A DNA stretch of 64,000 nucleotides from Pseudomonas borbori (GTDB lineage: Bacteria; Pseudomonadota; Gammaproteobacteria; Pseudomonadales; Pseudomonadaceae), in contig NZ_FOWX01000007.1 in NCBI RefSeq assembly GCF_900115555.1, positions 62,001 through 126,000 on the forward strand, given 5' to 3'. The notes beneath the pieces are model-generated. The model saw nothing but the letters and a program-made list of their open reading frames with translations. It ran no database searches and had not been told where the DNA came from. The number at the start of each line of letters is the position of its first letter. Within the stretch, counting starts at the first letter, position 1. Below are positions 9,042 to 17,068 of the stretch, piece after piece. Made by a program: the position numbers and the translations under genes.

Positions 9042-9235
9042 CCAATCGACCCGCGCACGGCTCCGGCTTCAGGTCTTCTATGCTTGCAAGTAAGAAGGTG
9101 CGATTCGTCCTCGACAGCAATCGGCCGTTGCGGCCAGAAGCTGTTTCGGCCCCGCCGGTGGTCAAGTTGTGTGTCGGCGGTGGCAACAAAGGCATGACTC
9201 GCGGACTCCGACACAGGGTGCACAGGAGGCCTGAA

Positions 9236-10039
9236 ATGAACGATTCCGACTTGCAAGCACAGATAGATGAGGCAAATGTCTACCAGGCACTCTTGGTCCC
9301 GGCATTGTTCCAGGAGTGGGCGCCCTGGGTCGCCGCCGCCGCCAACCTTCAGCCAGGGCAGAGGGTGCTGGATGTGGCCTGCGGCACCGGTGTACTCGCC
9401 GGGGTGGCGGCCATTTGCGTCGGGGCTGATGGTGTCGTCGCGGGGCTGGATGTCAATCCCGGAATGCTCGCCGTTGCCGCACGACTGGCGCCCGATATCG
9501 ACTGGCGGCAGGGCCCGGCGGAGTCGCTGCCTTATCCGGATGAGTCCTTCGACGCGGTTATCAGCCAGTTCGGCCTGATGTTTTTCAACGATAGGCGACA
9601 AGCCCTGCGTGAGATGCTCAGGGTCCTGGTGCCAGGCGGTCGGCTGGCCGTTGCCGTCTGGGATTCACTGGAAAATACCCCGGCCTACGCGGCCGAAGTC
9701 GCCTTGCTGGCGCGTCTCGCTGGTGAACAGGCGGCGGACGCCCTGCGGGCGCCATTCGTGCTTGGCGACAAGCAGGCACTGGTGGCGCTGTTCAATAGCG
9801 CCGGAATCGGCTCGCCAGGTATCGTGAGTCACACGGCTACGGCATGCTTTCCCAGTGTGCGTGCCATGGTCGAGGCGGATCTGCGCGGCTGGTTGCCGGT
9901 CATGGGGGTCAACCTCGATGAGCAAGTGATCGCGCGCATCCTGGCTGAGGCGGAGCAGGTGCTGGCACCTTACGTCGGCGCGGACGGCAAGCTGCGGTTT
10001 GATTCACCGGCGCACATCGTGCGGGCACGGAAGCAATAG
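9236..10039 (+). CDS. Class I SAM-dependent methyltransferase (UbiE-like)
   Basis: The 267-residue cytoplasmic protein has SAM-binding motif I VLDVACGTGVLAG at about residues 45-57, an acidic motif II in VVAGLDVNPGML, and the post-motif FDAVISQFGLMFF, as in UbiE/Methyltransf_11 enzymes. The open frame extends upstream to 8990, but the ATG at 9236 has a near-perfect AGGAGG 6 bases before it and is taken as the start. The substrate is not predictable. A hairpin follows at 10062-10091. Confidence 0.85.
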   Translation: MNDSDLQAQIDEANVYQALLVPALFQEWAPWVAAAANLQPGQRVLDVACGTGVLAGVAAICVGADGVVAGLDVNPGMLAVAARLAPDIDWRQGPAESLPYPDESFDAVISQFGLMFFNDRRQALREMLRVLVPGGRLAVAVWDSLENTPAYAAEVALLARLAGEQAADALRAPFVLGDKQALVALFNSAGIGSPGIVSHTATACFPSVRAMVEADLRGWLPVMGVNLDEQVIARILAEAEQVLAPYVGADGKLRFDSPAHIVRARKQ

Positions 10040-10061
10040 CGGAGCCTGCGTCGGATATAAA

Positions 10062-10091
10062 GAGGGGAAGCAGACCAGCATGCTTCCCCTC
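10062..10091. terminator. Strong hairpin, probable bidirectional terminator
   Basis: GAGGGGAAGCA (10062-10072) and TGCTTCCCCTC (10081-10091) form a perfect 11-base-pair stem with an 8-base loop, just after the methyltransferase. No long T run follows on either strand. It occupies the same place relative to a conserved flank as the terminator at 12254-12280, but with an entirely different stem sequence. Confidence 0.65.
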
Positions 10092-10142
10092 TACTTTGCC
10101 ATTGCCGCCTAGCCGTCAGCGATTCAGTGGGTTGCCATCAGA
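10086..10142 (-). repeat. Degenerate copy of the tsx-like gene 3 prime end
   Basis: The 57 bases align without gaps to 12276-12332 with 50 identities. The matched part covers the last bases of the Tsx/OmpK-like gene, including the stop codon, and its 3 prime flank up to the terminator. Beyond 10142 the similarity ends abruptly. This looks like the remnant of a second, lost porin gene or of a duplication. Confidence 0.75.
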
Positions 10143-10400
10143 TATTTATCAGGCGGCTGTGAGGCAACTTGAGTTGTTATGAATTTGCCCGGGTAGCGGC
10201 CGGATCGGCAGGTGCTGTCAGCGGGGGGGGGGGGGCGATGCCGGGCGCGCCTGGTGGCGCTCGTCGGGGAAAAACGGCATCGACCTTGCGGTAGGGGCAA
10301 GCGAGGACGTTCGCGCCACGCCAGGGCAAGCCGCCCCCAGGTCTGGTTGTCTCATGCGGTAGCGCGCCGGGGTTGCCTGCGCCGCGCCGTCCGGCAGGTT
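10143..10400. other. Intergenic stretch with no recognisable gene
   Basis: This gap lies between the repeat remnant and the 3 prime end of the NCS1 permease gene. It contains a 13-base run of G and otherwise GC-rich sequence in which I see no credible coding frame or RNA. Together with the hairpin and remnant it makes up a 361-base gene-free region from 10040 to 10400. Confidence 0.5.
10223..10235. repeat. Homopolymer of 13 G
   Basis: An uninterrupted run of 13 G lies between the methyltransferase and the NCS1 permease gene. A 14-G run occurs at 16873-16886 in another intergenic region of the same cluster. Such tracts are slippage-prone, and the length here may differ between cells or be misread. 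Confidence 0.85.
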
Positions 10401-11873
10401 TTAGCTGCGTGAGCCGAGCGCAGCCGAGGCGCCTTTGGCGCCACAGTGCTTGCGCATCAGCACGTAGTGGAACAGCGCGCCAAGCAGGGCGCCGAACAGC
10501 CAGGAGTAGCCGGACAGCTCGTTGAGGCCCGGCGTCCACACCGAGGCGACCGAGAACACCGAGGCCACGCCGAAGGCGATCATGGCATTACGGTTCCAGC
10601 CGCCATTGTAGTAGTAGGTCGAGCCGGCTTCGGCGCTGAACAGATCCTGCAGGTTGAGGTGCTGCCTGCGCACCAGGTAGTAGTCGGCGACGAGAATGCC
10701 ATACAGCGGTGCGAGCACCGCACCCAGGGTGTCGACGAAGGCGGCGATGCCGACGTTGCTGATAAAGGACACCCAGAGTGCGCCAATGAAGAAGGCGATG
10801 GCCGCGGTGATGAAGCCGCCGGTGCGCGCGCTGATGTGGGCGGGCGCCAGGTTGGCGATGTCGTAGGCCGGCGGGATGAAGTTGGCGACCAGGTTGATCC
10901 CGACCGTGGCGGCGAAGAAGGTCAGCGCGGCGATGATGGTCAGGGTCAGGTTGTCGACCCGGGCGACGATGTCAGTCGGGTTGGTCAGGGTCTCGCCGAA
11001 CACCACTACGGTGCCGGCGGTGATCACCAGGGCGATCAGCGAGAAAATCGCCAGGCTCACCGGCAGGCCGAGAAAGTTGCCGACGGTCATCTGTTTTTCG
11101 CTTTTGACGAAGCGCGCGAAGTCGCCGTAGTTGATCACCACCGCGGCGAAGTAGGCGACCATGGTGCCGACCACCGCGATAAAAGCGGCGACCGGGCCGG
11201 CGGCATATTCGCCGGTACCGCGGAAGATCTCGCCCAGCTCACTGAGCAGGCTGGGGCCGGCCTTGTACCAGATCATCAGCATCAGCGCGATCATCACCAG
11301 GTAGACCAGCGGGCCGGCCCAGTTGAGGAACTTGGTGATCCAGTCGATACCGCGGATGAACAGGGCGACCTGAAATGCGCAGACGATCACATAGGAGACC
11401 CAGCCGATAGCGGTCATGCCCAAAAATGTCGCACTCGAGCCGCTGCCGAGCAGCGAGTTGAGCAGCAGGGCCACGGCGGTGGAGGCGAAATAGGTCTGCA
11501 CGCCATACCAGAAGATCGCCACGATGCCGCGCACCACGGCCGGGAAGTTGGCCCCGCGCACGCCCATGCTGGCACGGGCCATGACCGGAAAAGGAATGCC
11601 GTACTTGACGCTGGGCCTGCCGGTCAACTGCACCAGGCCCATGACGATGAAGCCGGCGAGAACGATTCCGGCCAGCACCGCCCAACCGTTCAGGCCATAG
11701 GAAATGAACAGGGTGGCGGCGAGGGTGTAGCCGAACAGGCTCTGGATGTCGTTGGACCAGACATTGAATATCTCGAACCAGCCCCATTTGCGTTTTCCGG
11801 GAGGTAAGGGCGCCAGGTCCTCGTTGTGCAGCGAGGTGTCGATTTGCTTGATGCGGAAGTCATCGGTGGACAT
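10401..11873 (-). CDS. NCS1-family nucleobase/allantoin-type permease
   Basis: The 490-residue inner-membrane symporter belongs to NCS1 (cytosine, uracil, allantoin and hydantoin permeases such as Mhp1 and PucI). It has about 12 hydrophobic segments. The conserved YGIPFPVMARASMGVRGAN and FWYGVQTYF stretches include the Trp and Gln positions used for substrate stacking in Mhp1. The ATG at 11873 has CAGGAG upstream; the frame extends to 11951 without a better start. It lies between the RutR-like and Tsx genes and has several operator-like palindromes upstream, so it probably brings in a purine breakdown product such as allantoin or a nucleobase. The exact substrate is open. Confidence 0.88.
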   Translation of the reverse strand: MSTDDFRIKQIDTSLHNEDLAPLPPGKRKWGWFEIFNVWSNDIQSLFGYTLAATLFISYGLNGWAVLAGIVLAGFIVMGLVQLTGRPSVKYGIPFPVMARASMGVRGANFPAVVRGIVAIFWYGVQTYFASTAVALLLNSLLGSGSSATFLGMTAIGWVSYVIVCAFQVALFIRGIDWITKFLNWAGPLVYLVMIALMLMIWYKAGPSLLSELGEIFRGTGEYAAGPVAAFIAVVGTMVAYFAAVVINYGDFARFVKSEKQMTVGNFLGLPVSLAIFSLIALVITAGTVVVFGETLTNPTDIVARVDNLTLTIIAALTFFAATVGINLVANFIPPAYDIANLAPAHISARTGGFITAAIAFFIGALWVSFISNVGIAAFVDTLGAVLAPLYGILVADYYLVRRQHLNLQDLFSAEAGSTYYYNGGWNRNAMIAFGVASVFSVASVWTPGLNELSGYSWLFGALLGALFHYVLMRKHCGAKGASAALGSRS

Positions 11874-12253
11874 GGGCGGCTCCTGGTATTTTGTTGTTGA
11901 CGCCAATATGGCGCGCATCTGAGGAGATATTGTGTGCACGTTCCGTGCCACATCTTGCGTTAGCTTCCCTTGGGTTGACCGGGATTGGGTGGCTAACGCT
12001 GAGCGAATGAGAGTGGAGTTCTAATTGTTGTACACATAAAAATTAATCTTGGAAATTGTTTTTTACTAAATTGTCCACAAAAATCCATTTTTATGTGTAC
12101 CGATAATTGACTTGTCGGTCAGTTTGTGCTGCGTGGTATGTGCTTAAGTTGTTGTGGCTGCTGGATTTCTAGGTTTATTTGAGCGTGCTGACGAGTCAGT
12201 CGTCGAGGGCACTGGTTTGCTGCCTGCGTGGCCTATTTTTGTACACAAAAAAA
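11874..12253. promoter_or_regulatory. Promoter region of the NCS1 permease with clustered palindromes
   Basis: This AT-rich stretch upstream of the permease holds TTGTACACAT (12028-12037), TTGTCCACAA (12071-12080), a degenerate RutR-type dyad TTGACTTGTCGGTCAG (12107-12122) and a perfect TTGTACACAA (12239-12248). The first three lie 155-250 bases before the start codon. The last abuts the tsx terminator. The density suggests the permease is a regulated member of both motif families. Confidence 0.55.
12239..12248. promoter_or_regulatory. TTGTACACAA palindrome
   Basis: This is an exact copy of the motif also found at 7053, 14913 and 21725 (reverse orientation of TTGTGTACAA). It overlaps the A tract that becomes the T run of the tsx terminator, so it could be read as an upstream operator of the NCS1 permease or be fortuitous. 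Confidence 0.4.
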
Positions 12254-12280
12254 AGGGGATCACGCTCAGCGTGATCCCCT
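12246..12280 (-). terminator. Rho-independent terminator of the tsx-like gene
   Basis: AGGGGATCACGCT and AGCGTGATCCCCT (12254-12280) form a 13-base-pair stem around one base. On the minus strand the stem runs into eight T (A run 12247-12254). It lies about 50 bases after the stop codon of the tsx-like gene. Confidence 0.9.
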
Positions 12281-12332
12281 CTACTTTCCCACTGCCGCCT
12301 ACCCGGCAGTGGTTCAGTGCGTTGCCATCAGA
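12276..12332 (-). repeat. 3 prime end of the tsx-like gene, duplicated at 10086-10142
   Basis: This is the intact counterpart of the remnant at 10086-10142 (50 of 57 identical, no gaps). It spans the last codon, the stop and the 3 prime untranslated stretch to the terminator. Confidence 0.75.
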
Positions 12333-13188
12333 AGTGGTACTTGACCAGGGCTTGCACCGCCGTCTGGTCGAAACCGTCGGTGGAGCCATCGATGGGCTTG
12401 ATCCCGTACTTGTTGTGCCACATGTTCAGCTCGGTGCCGACGTAGAGTTTGCGCTCCTTGCCGAACAGGGCCTTGCCCGCGTCCCATTTGACCTGGATCG
12501 AGGACCCCAGCGAGGTCTGGGTGCCGGCTTCGTCGGAGGGTGAGCGCCAGTCGATGTAGCCGTCGACCACGAAGTCCTGTTCGCCGATGGCGAAGGGGTA
12601 GGCGCCGGCCACGGTCAACTGGGTGGCGTAGCCGTTGCTGTCCTGGTCGGCGAAGAACACGTGGTTATTGATCTTGACCTGATACAGGTTGGTCTTGAGG
12701 TAGGCGAAGCCCGGCACGTCCCAGTCGAAGCCCAGGCCATACAGGTAGTTCTCGGTACCGGGACCGCCTTCGCCTTTTTCATAGGTGAAGGCGGCTTTGA
12801 CGTCTTTCAGCGGGCCCGCGGAGAGATCCTGGCCAGTCAGCCAGCTCAGGCTGATGCGCGGCGAGAATTCCATGTAATAGAAGCTGTTTTCGTCGTCTTG
12901 CTCGAAGGTGCCGTTGGCGAAGCTGCCACGCGACTGGACGTTGTCGGCGCGGATGTAGTCGAGGAAATAGAACACATCGCCCCAGGCCCAGCCGCTGGCG
13001 TGCTCGAAGGTGAAGGTGGTCTGCGAACGCTGTTCCTCGCCGTTGAAGTTGAGGCGCTGGAAGTTGTCGCCATACAGGTAGGACAGGCTGTTGTCCTGCC
13101 AGAACAGCAAGTCGCCGGCACTGGCTTGTTGGCCGGCGAGCAGGCTGGCAGAAAGCGCAATGCAGTGAGGCAGATGCTTCAGTTTCAT
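12328..13188 (-). CDS. Tsx/OmpK-like nucleoside-type outer-membrane channel
   Basis: The 286-residue precursor has a signal peptide ending at about residue 24 (GQQASA) and then alternating beta-strand sequence with many aromatic residues, closing with VQALVKYHF and the C-terminal Phe needed for outer-membrane assembly. It resembles the Tsx/OmpK family (nucleoside-specific channels). Position among purine permeases implies passage of nucleosides, nucleobases or urate across the outer membrane. The ATG at 13188 has AAGGGAAA upstream. It follows the NCS2 permease on the same strand by 75 bases, so the two may be co-transcribed. Confidence 0.85.
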   Translation of the reverse strand: MKLKHLPHCIALSASLLAGQQASAGDLLFWQDNSLSYLYGDNFQRLNFNGEEQRSQTTFTFEHASGWAWGDVFYFLDYIRADNVQSRGSFANGTFEQDDENSFYYMEFSPRISLSWLTGQDLSAGPLKDVKAAFTYEKGEGGPGTENYLYGLGFDWDVPGFAYLKTNLYQVKINNHVFFADQDSNGYATQLTVAGAYPFAIGEQDFVVDGYIDWRSPSDEAGTQTSLGSSIQVKWDAGKALFGKERKLYVGTELNMWHNKYGIKPIDGSTDGFDQTAVQALVKYHF

Positions 13189-13263
13189 CGGGTTTCCCTT
13201 ATTTTTAGGAGGTGCACGTCTGGGCTCCCGGCGTGTGCCGCCGGGAGTATGTTGGTCGAATGC

Positions 13264-14763
13264 TTAGTTGAGGTGCGGGCTCGGCGTGAGGTCGCTGCTC
13301 AGGGGGGTAGGTGCAAGGTTCTCGTCGTCCTCGTCAGATGCGCCATGCACTACGGTGTGCATGTGCGCCTCGGGGTCGTAGTCATCCTCTGCCACCTCAT
13401 GGGTCTCGTCCGGCAGGAAGAAGTTCAGCAGGATGGCGCTGAAGGCGCCGATGGTGATGGGTGAGCCGAAGATGTTCTTCAGCACGTCCGGCATCTGCGA
13501 GAGCACCTCCGGTACTCCGGCTACACCCAGGCCCAGGCCCAGGGAAATGGCCACGATCAGCACGTTGCGCCGATGCATGCCGGCCTCACTGAGGATCTTG
13601 ATGCCGGCTACGGCGACTGTGCCGAACATGATCAGGGTGGCGCCGCCCAGTACCGGTTTGGGCATCAGTTGCAGCACGGCGCCCACCGCCGGGAACAGGC
13701 CGAGCAGGACGAGGATGCCGGCGATGTAGAAGGCGACGTGGCGGCTGGCTACACCGGTGAGCTGGATCACGCCGTTGTTCTGGCTGAAGGTGGTCATCGG
13801 CAGGCTGTTGAACATGGCCGCGACCGCCGAGTTGCAGCCGTCGGCCAGCACCCCGGACTTGATCCGGCGCATGTACAGCGGGCCCTTGACCGGCTGCTTG
13901 GAGATGATGGAGTTGGCGGTCAGGTCGCCGGCGGTCTCCAGCGGAGTGATCAGGAAGATCACGGCAATCGGCACGAAGGCGATGAAGTCGAAGCTGAAAC
14001 CATACTTGAACGGCTGCGGTACGCTGATCAGCGGAACCTCGGCCATGCTGGCGAAGCTCACCTGACCGGTGAGCCAGGCCACGCTGAAGCCCAGAGTCAG
14101 GCCGATGATCACCGCCGACAGGCGCAACACCTGCGAGGACACGCGGTTGAGGATGACGATGGTACTCAGGACCAGGCCGCCGAGGGCCAGGTGATGCAGG
14201 GCGCCGAGATCCGGCGCGCCATAGCCGCCGGCCAGGTCGGTCATGCCCACCTTGATCAGCGACAGGCCCATCAGACAGATAATGGTGCCGGTCACTACCG
14301 GGGTGATCACCTTGCGCAGCTTGTTGATGAACTGGCTGAAGGCGATCTCGACGAAGGCGGCGCAGAAGCAGATGCCGAACAGGGTGGAGAGGATCTCTTC
14401 CTCGCTGCCGCCACGGCCTTTGACGATGAACCCGGCGCTGAGAACCACGCTGAGGAAGCCGAAGCTGGTGCCCTGCAGGCACAGCAGTCCCGAGCCGATC
14501 GGACCGACGCGCTTGGCCTGGACGAAGGTGCCAAGGCCGGAGACGAACAGCGCCATGCTCACCAGATAGGGCACGTGGGCGCCCAGACCAAGCACGCTGC
14601 CGATGATCAGCGTCGGCGTGATGATGCCGACGAAGGCGGCCAGCACGTGTTGCAAGGCGGCGAAGATGGCGGGAGCGAACGCCGGGGTGTCGTCAAGCTG
14701 GTAGATCAGGTCGCTGTTGCCCGCAGGCGGAGCTGGGGCGTGCGTGGTGCGAGTCGTGGTCAT
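13264..14763 (-). CDS. NCS2-family urate/xanthine permease
   Basis: The 499-residue protein is a nucleobase-cation symporter-2 with about 14 membrane segments and the diagnostic NAT signature SQNNGVIQLTGVASR at about residues 330-345. This branch includes urate and xanthine carriers (UacT, PucJ/K, XanQ). With puuD and the rest of the urate pathway nearby, urate is the likely substrate, but xanthine is not excluded. The C-terminal tail after about residue 455 is rich in acidic residues and His (ETHEVAEDDYDPEAHMHTVV), an unusual cytosolic extension. Its promoter carries two TTGT-type palindromes and a degenerate RutR-type dyad. Confidence 0.9.
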   Translation of the reverse strand: MTTTRTTHAPAPPAGNSDLIYQLDDTPAFAPAIFAALQHVLAAFVGIITPTLIIGSVLGLGAHVPYLVSMALFVSGLGTFVQAKRVGPIGSGLLCLQGTSFGFLSVVLSAGFIVKGRGGSEEEILSTLFGICFCAAFVEIAFSQFINKLRKVITPVVTGTIICLMGLSLIKVGMTDLAGGYGAPDLGALHHLALGGLVLSTIVILNRVSSQVLRLSAVIIGLTLGFSVAWLTGQVSFASMAEVPLISVPQPFKYGFSFDFIAFVPIAVIFLITPLETAGDLTANSIISKQPVKGPLYMRRIKSGVLADGCNSAVAAMFNSLPMTTFSQNNGVIQLTGVASRHVAFYIAGILVLLGLFPAVGAVLQLMPKPVLGGATLIMFGTVAVAGIKILSEAGMHRRNVLIVAISLGLGLGVAGVPEVLSQMPDVLKNIFGSPITIGAFSAILLNFFLPDETHEVAEDDYDPEAHMHTVVHGASDEDDENLAPTPLSSDLTPSPHLN

Positions 14764-14912
14764 GTCAGAGCCTGCCAGTTGTTTTTATGCGGTCATGGGC
14801 TTGCACGAGGCTTCACGGGGCCTCTATCCGACCACCAGGAAGTTGTCCGGTCGGTCAGGTAGAGTCGACTATAACAATTTGTCCACAGAGTTAGAAACAA
14901 ATTACTTGATGA

Positions 14913-14922
14913 TTGTGTACAA
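14913..14922. promoter_or_regulatory. TTGTGTACAA palindrome upstream of the NCS2 permease
   Basis: This is an exact copy of the motif seen at 7053 and 21725, 150 bases before the permease start codon. Confidence 0.5.
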
Positions 14923-15034
14923 AAGTTGTTGCTGCGCACAGCAGAAGGCATGGCTGTCGGCAGCTGTGGAGGAGTCCACATGCCGCCTGACGTGCTGCCT
15001 TGGAATTGTTGTTTCGATGACCCCGCGCACCCTG

Positions 15035-15079
15035 CACAGGTCAGCCGCAGCCGCTTGAGCAATGATTATTGCGAAACAG
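15035..15079. repeat. 45-base dispersed repeat, copy 1
   Basis: 42 of 45 bases match 28433-28477 without gaps. The core contains GCAAT-gatt-ATTGC, a small hairpin. Both copies are extragenic and lie at the 3 prime ends of genes, so this is probably a REP-like element. Confidence 0.75.
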
Positions 15080-15123
15080 TAGGGCTCGAGGATTGCTCGA
15101 GATCGCAGGGTGGCGGTCGCCTC

Positions 15124-16674
15124 TCAGTGGCGCGCTTGCAAGCCACGGGCGACGTGTTCGGCCAGACCGCTGCCGGCCTCGCTCATGGTCAGGTAGGTGT
15201 GGTCGGCGCCGGCCTCCTGGATGCGCTGGGCGAGGTCTTCGTACATCGCGTGGGAGACGATCAGCCCCTTGAAGCCGCGCTCGCGCAGCTTGTGGGTGGA
15301 GATGATCTTGGCTTCGGCGTCGTTCATGGCCAGGATCACGGCCTCGACGGCCGGCATTTCCAGGCTCTGCCAGAACATCTGGTCTTCGCCGTCGCCGAAC
15401 TGAATCCGGCGCCCGGCCAGGCTGCTGAGTTCGATCATGCCCGGATCGGAGTCGAGGCTGTACAGCTTGAAGCCCTTGTCCTTCAGATAGTCGTAGGCGG
15501 CACGGCCGGTGCGGCCCATGCCGATGATCAGGACCTGCGCGTCGCCGAGGGAGACCGGCTGTTCGTCGGGGTGGCGGATATCGCGCTCCAGCGGGATCAG
15601 GCGCTTGGCCAGATGCTCGTAGAGCGGGTGAGCGAAGCGGTTCAGTTGCGCGGAAATGACGAAGGACAGGGCCACGCTGATGGCCAGCGGGATGAGCCAT
15701 TGCGGCAGCACCACGCTGGCCACGATCAGGCCGAACTCGCTGTAGTTGGTTAGGCTGACGCTGCTGAGAAAGGCGCTGCGTGCGCGCAGGCGGAACATCA
15801 GGAACAGGCCGAAGAACAGCAGGCCCTTGAGCGGCAGCAGCAACGACATGACCAGGGCGAAAACCATGGCATCGGCGTCCGGCAGGCCGCCGATACCGAT
15901 CTGCAGAAAGAAGCCGACCAGGAAGACTTCCTTGATGCTCCATAGCGAGTTGGACAGTTCGACTGCGCGCTTGTGCTTGGCCAGCAGGGCGCCGAAGGCC
16001 AGGGCGCCGAGTTCGGAGCTCAGGCCCAGCGATTCGAAGCCATAGCCGCCGACGACCAGGGCCAGCAGCAGGCCCAACAGCACCATCAGTTCCTCGTGGC
16101 CGCTGGCATCCAGCAGGCGGAACAGCAGTGGCCGCAGCAGGGGCAGGGCGAATACCAGCAAGGCCCAGGGCGAAGGGGCATCGCCGTTGGCCAGGCTCAT
16201 CACCAGCAGGGCGAGCAGGTCCTGGATGATCAGCACGCCGATCGCCACCCGGCCGTGAAAGGCGCGCAGTTCGCGTTTGCCCTCCAGCACCTTGGCCGCC
16301 AGCACGGTACTGGAAAAGGACAGGGCGATGGCCAGCAGCAGTCCCTCCTGCCAGGGCAACTCGAGGAACAGCAGGATGGCCGGCAGGAAGATCAGGCTGG
16401 AAATGGCGAAGTGCAGCAGGCCGCCGCCAATCACCTCGCGCCTGACCAGGTTGCTCGGCTTGAGCTTGAGACCGACGGTGAACAGCAGCAGGAGCACGCC
16501 GAGGTGGGCGATATGTTCCAGCGCGGCACTGTCGCGCGGCCCCACACCGAAGTGCTCGCCGAACGTGGCCAGGGCGAAGCCGGCAGCCAGGTAGCCGATC
16601 AGTGGCGGCAGGCCTATGCCGCGTACGACCAGGCCCATGACGAAGGCGAAGGCGATCCAGGTGGCTTCGATCAT
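15124..16674 (-). CDS. Kef/YbaL-type cation:proton antiporter with RCK domain
   Basis: The 516-residue inner-membrane protein starts with a CPA2 Na+/H+-exchanger domain of about 12 segments (residues 1-370, including LGVLLLLFTVGLKLKPSNL). A TrkA-N/RCK nucleotide-binding domain follows from about 390 (VLIIGMGRTGRAAYDYL). Proteins of this kind exchange K+ or Na+ for H+ and are gated by nucleotides. At 516 residues it lacks the extra TrkA-C domain of KefC. There is no obvious link to purine use. It probably forms a single-gene unit. Confidence 0.88.
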   Translation of the reverse strand: MIEATWIAFAFVMGLVVRGIGLPPLIGYLAAGFALATFGEHFGVGPRDSAALEHIAHLGVLLLLFTVGLKLKPSNLVRREVIGGGLLHFAISSLIFLPAILLFLELPWQEGLLLAIALSFSSTVLAAKVLEGKRELRAFHGRVAIGVLIIQDLLALLVMSLANGDAPSPWALLVFALPLLRPLLFRLLDASGHEELMVLLGLLLALVVGGYGFESLGLSSELGALAFGALLAKHKRAVELSNSLWSIKEVFLVGFFLQIGIGGLPDADAMVFALVMSLLLPLKGLLFFGLFLMFRLRARSAFLSSVSLTNYSEFGLIVASVVLPQWLIPLAISVALSFVISAQLNRFAHPLYEHLAKRLIPLERDIRHPDEQPVSLGDAQVLIIGMGRTGRAAYDYLKDKGFKLYSLDSDPGMIELSSLAGRRIQFGDGEDQMFWQSLEMPAVEAVILAMNDAEAKIISTHKLRERGFKGLIVSHAMYEDLAQRIQEAGADHTYLTMSEAGSGLAEHVARGLQARH

Positions 16675-16963
16675 GGGCTGTCCTTATCGGCGGAGGCAAA
16701 AAACCTGCGCATTGTAACGGGGCGTCGACACGGATTGTCCAGCACAAGCCTTGCGTGGCATATAGCGGTGGCCGCAATCCAAGGCCCTTAAAATGAAGGC
16801 ATGCCGTTAAAGCCGACAGCATTTTCTCGCCAGGGTCAGCAAAGCGTGCGGCGCGAAGACAGCATGCCAGTTGGGGGGGGGGGGGGATTGCGCTGGGGCT
16901 TATTGGGGCTACAAGCAAGGCGCAGTCCAGGTTGCCGGCTGCATGCATGGGGCGAGGCCACAA
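16675..16963. other. Intergenic stretch between the Kef-type and puuD genes
   Basis: This is the upstream region of the Kef-type gene. It contains a 14-G run (16873-16886) and GC-rich sequence without a credible gene. A short GC-poor segment near 16710-16800 may hold the antiporter promoter. Confidence 0.4.
16873..16886. repeat. Homopolymer of 14 G
   Basis: An uninterrupted run of 14 G lies about 200 bases upstream of the Kef-type start codon. It is the second long G tract in this cluster. Confidence 0.85.
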
Positions 16964-17000
16964 GAAAAAATGCCGCTCACTTTGCCCAAGTGAACGGCAT
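16964..17000 (-). terminator. Rho-independent terminator of the puuE-uraD-alc-allA-puuD operon
   Basis: ATGCCGCTCACTT (16970-16982) pairs with AAGTGAACGGCAT (16988-17000) apart from one mismatch, and six T follow on the minus strand (A run 16965-16970). It lies about 70 bases after the puuD stop codon. Confidence 0.85.
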
Positions 17001-17068
17001 TGCCTGCGATGGCCTGCGGTGTGGTGCAGGCCGGTGTCGGGGCGGACTGGAACCGCTCAGGTGCAGGA

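Larger units (their letters stand above)
14764..15123. promoter_or_regulatory. NCS2 permease promoter region
   Basis: The 360-base gap contains, from the permease side, a degenerate RutR-type dyad TTGTCCGGTCGGTCAG (14843-14858), TTGTCCACAG (14879-14888) and a perfect TTGTGTACAA (14913-14922). A 45-base dispersed repeat follows at 15035-15079. No gene is evident. Confidence 0.55.
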
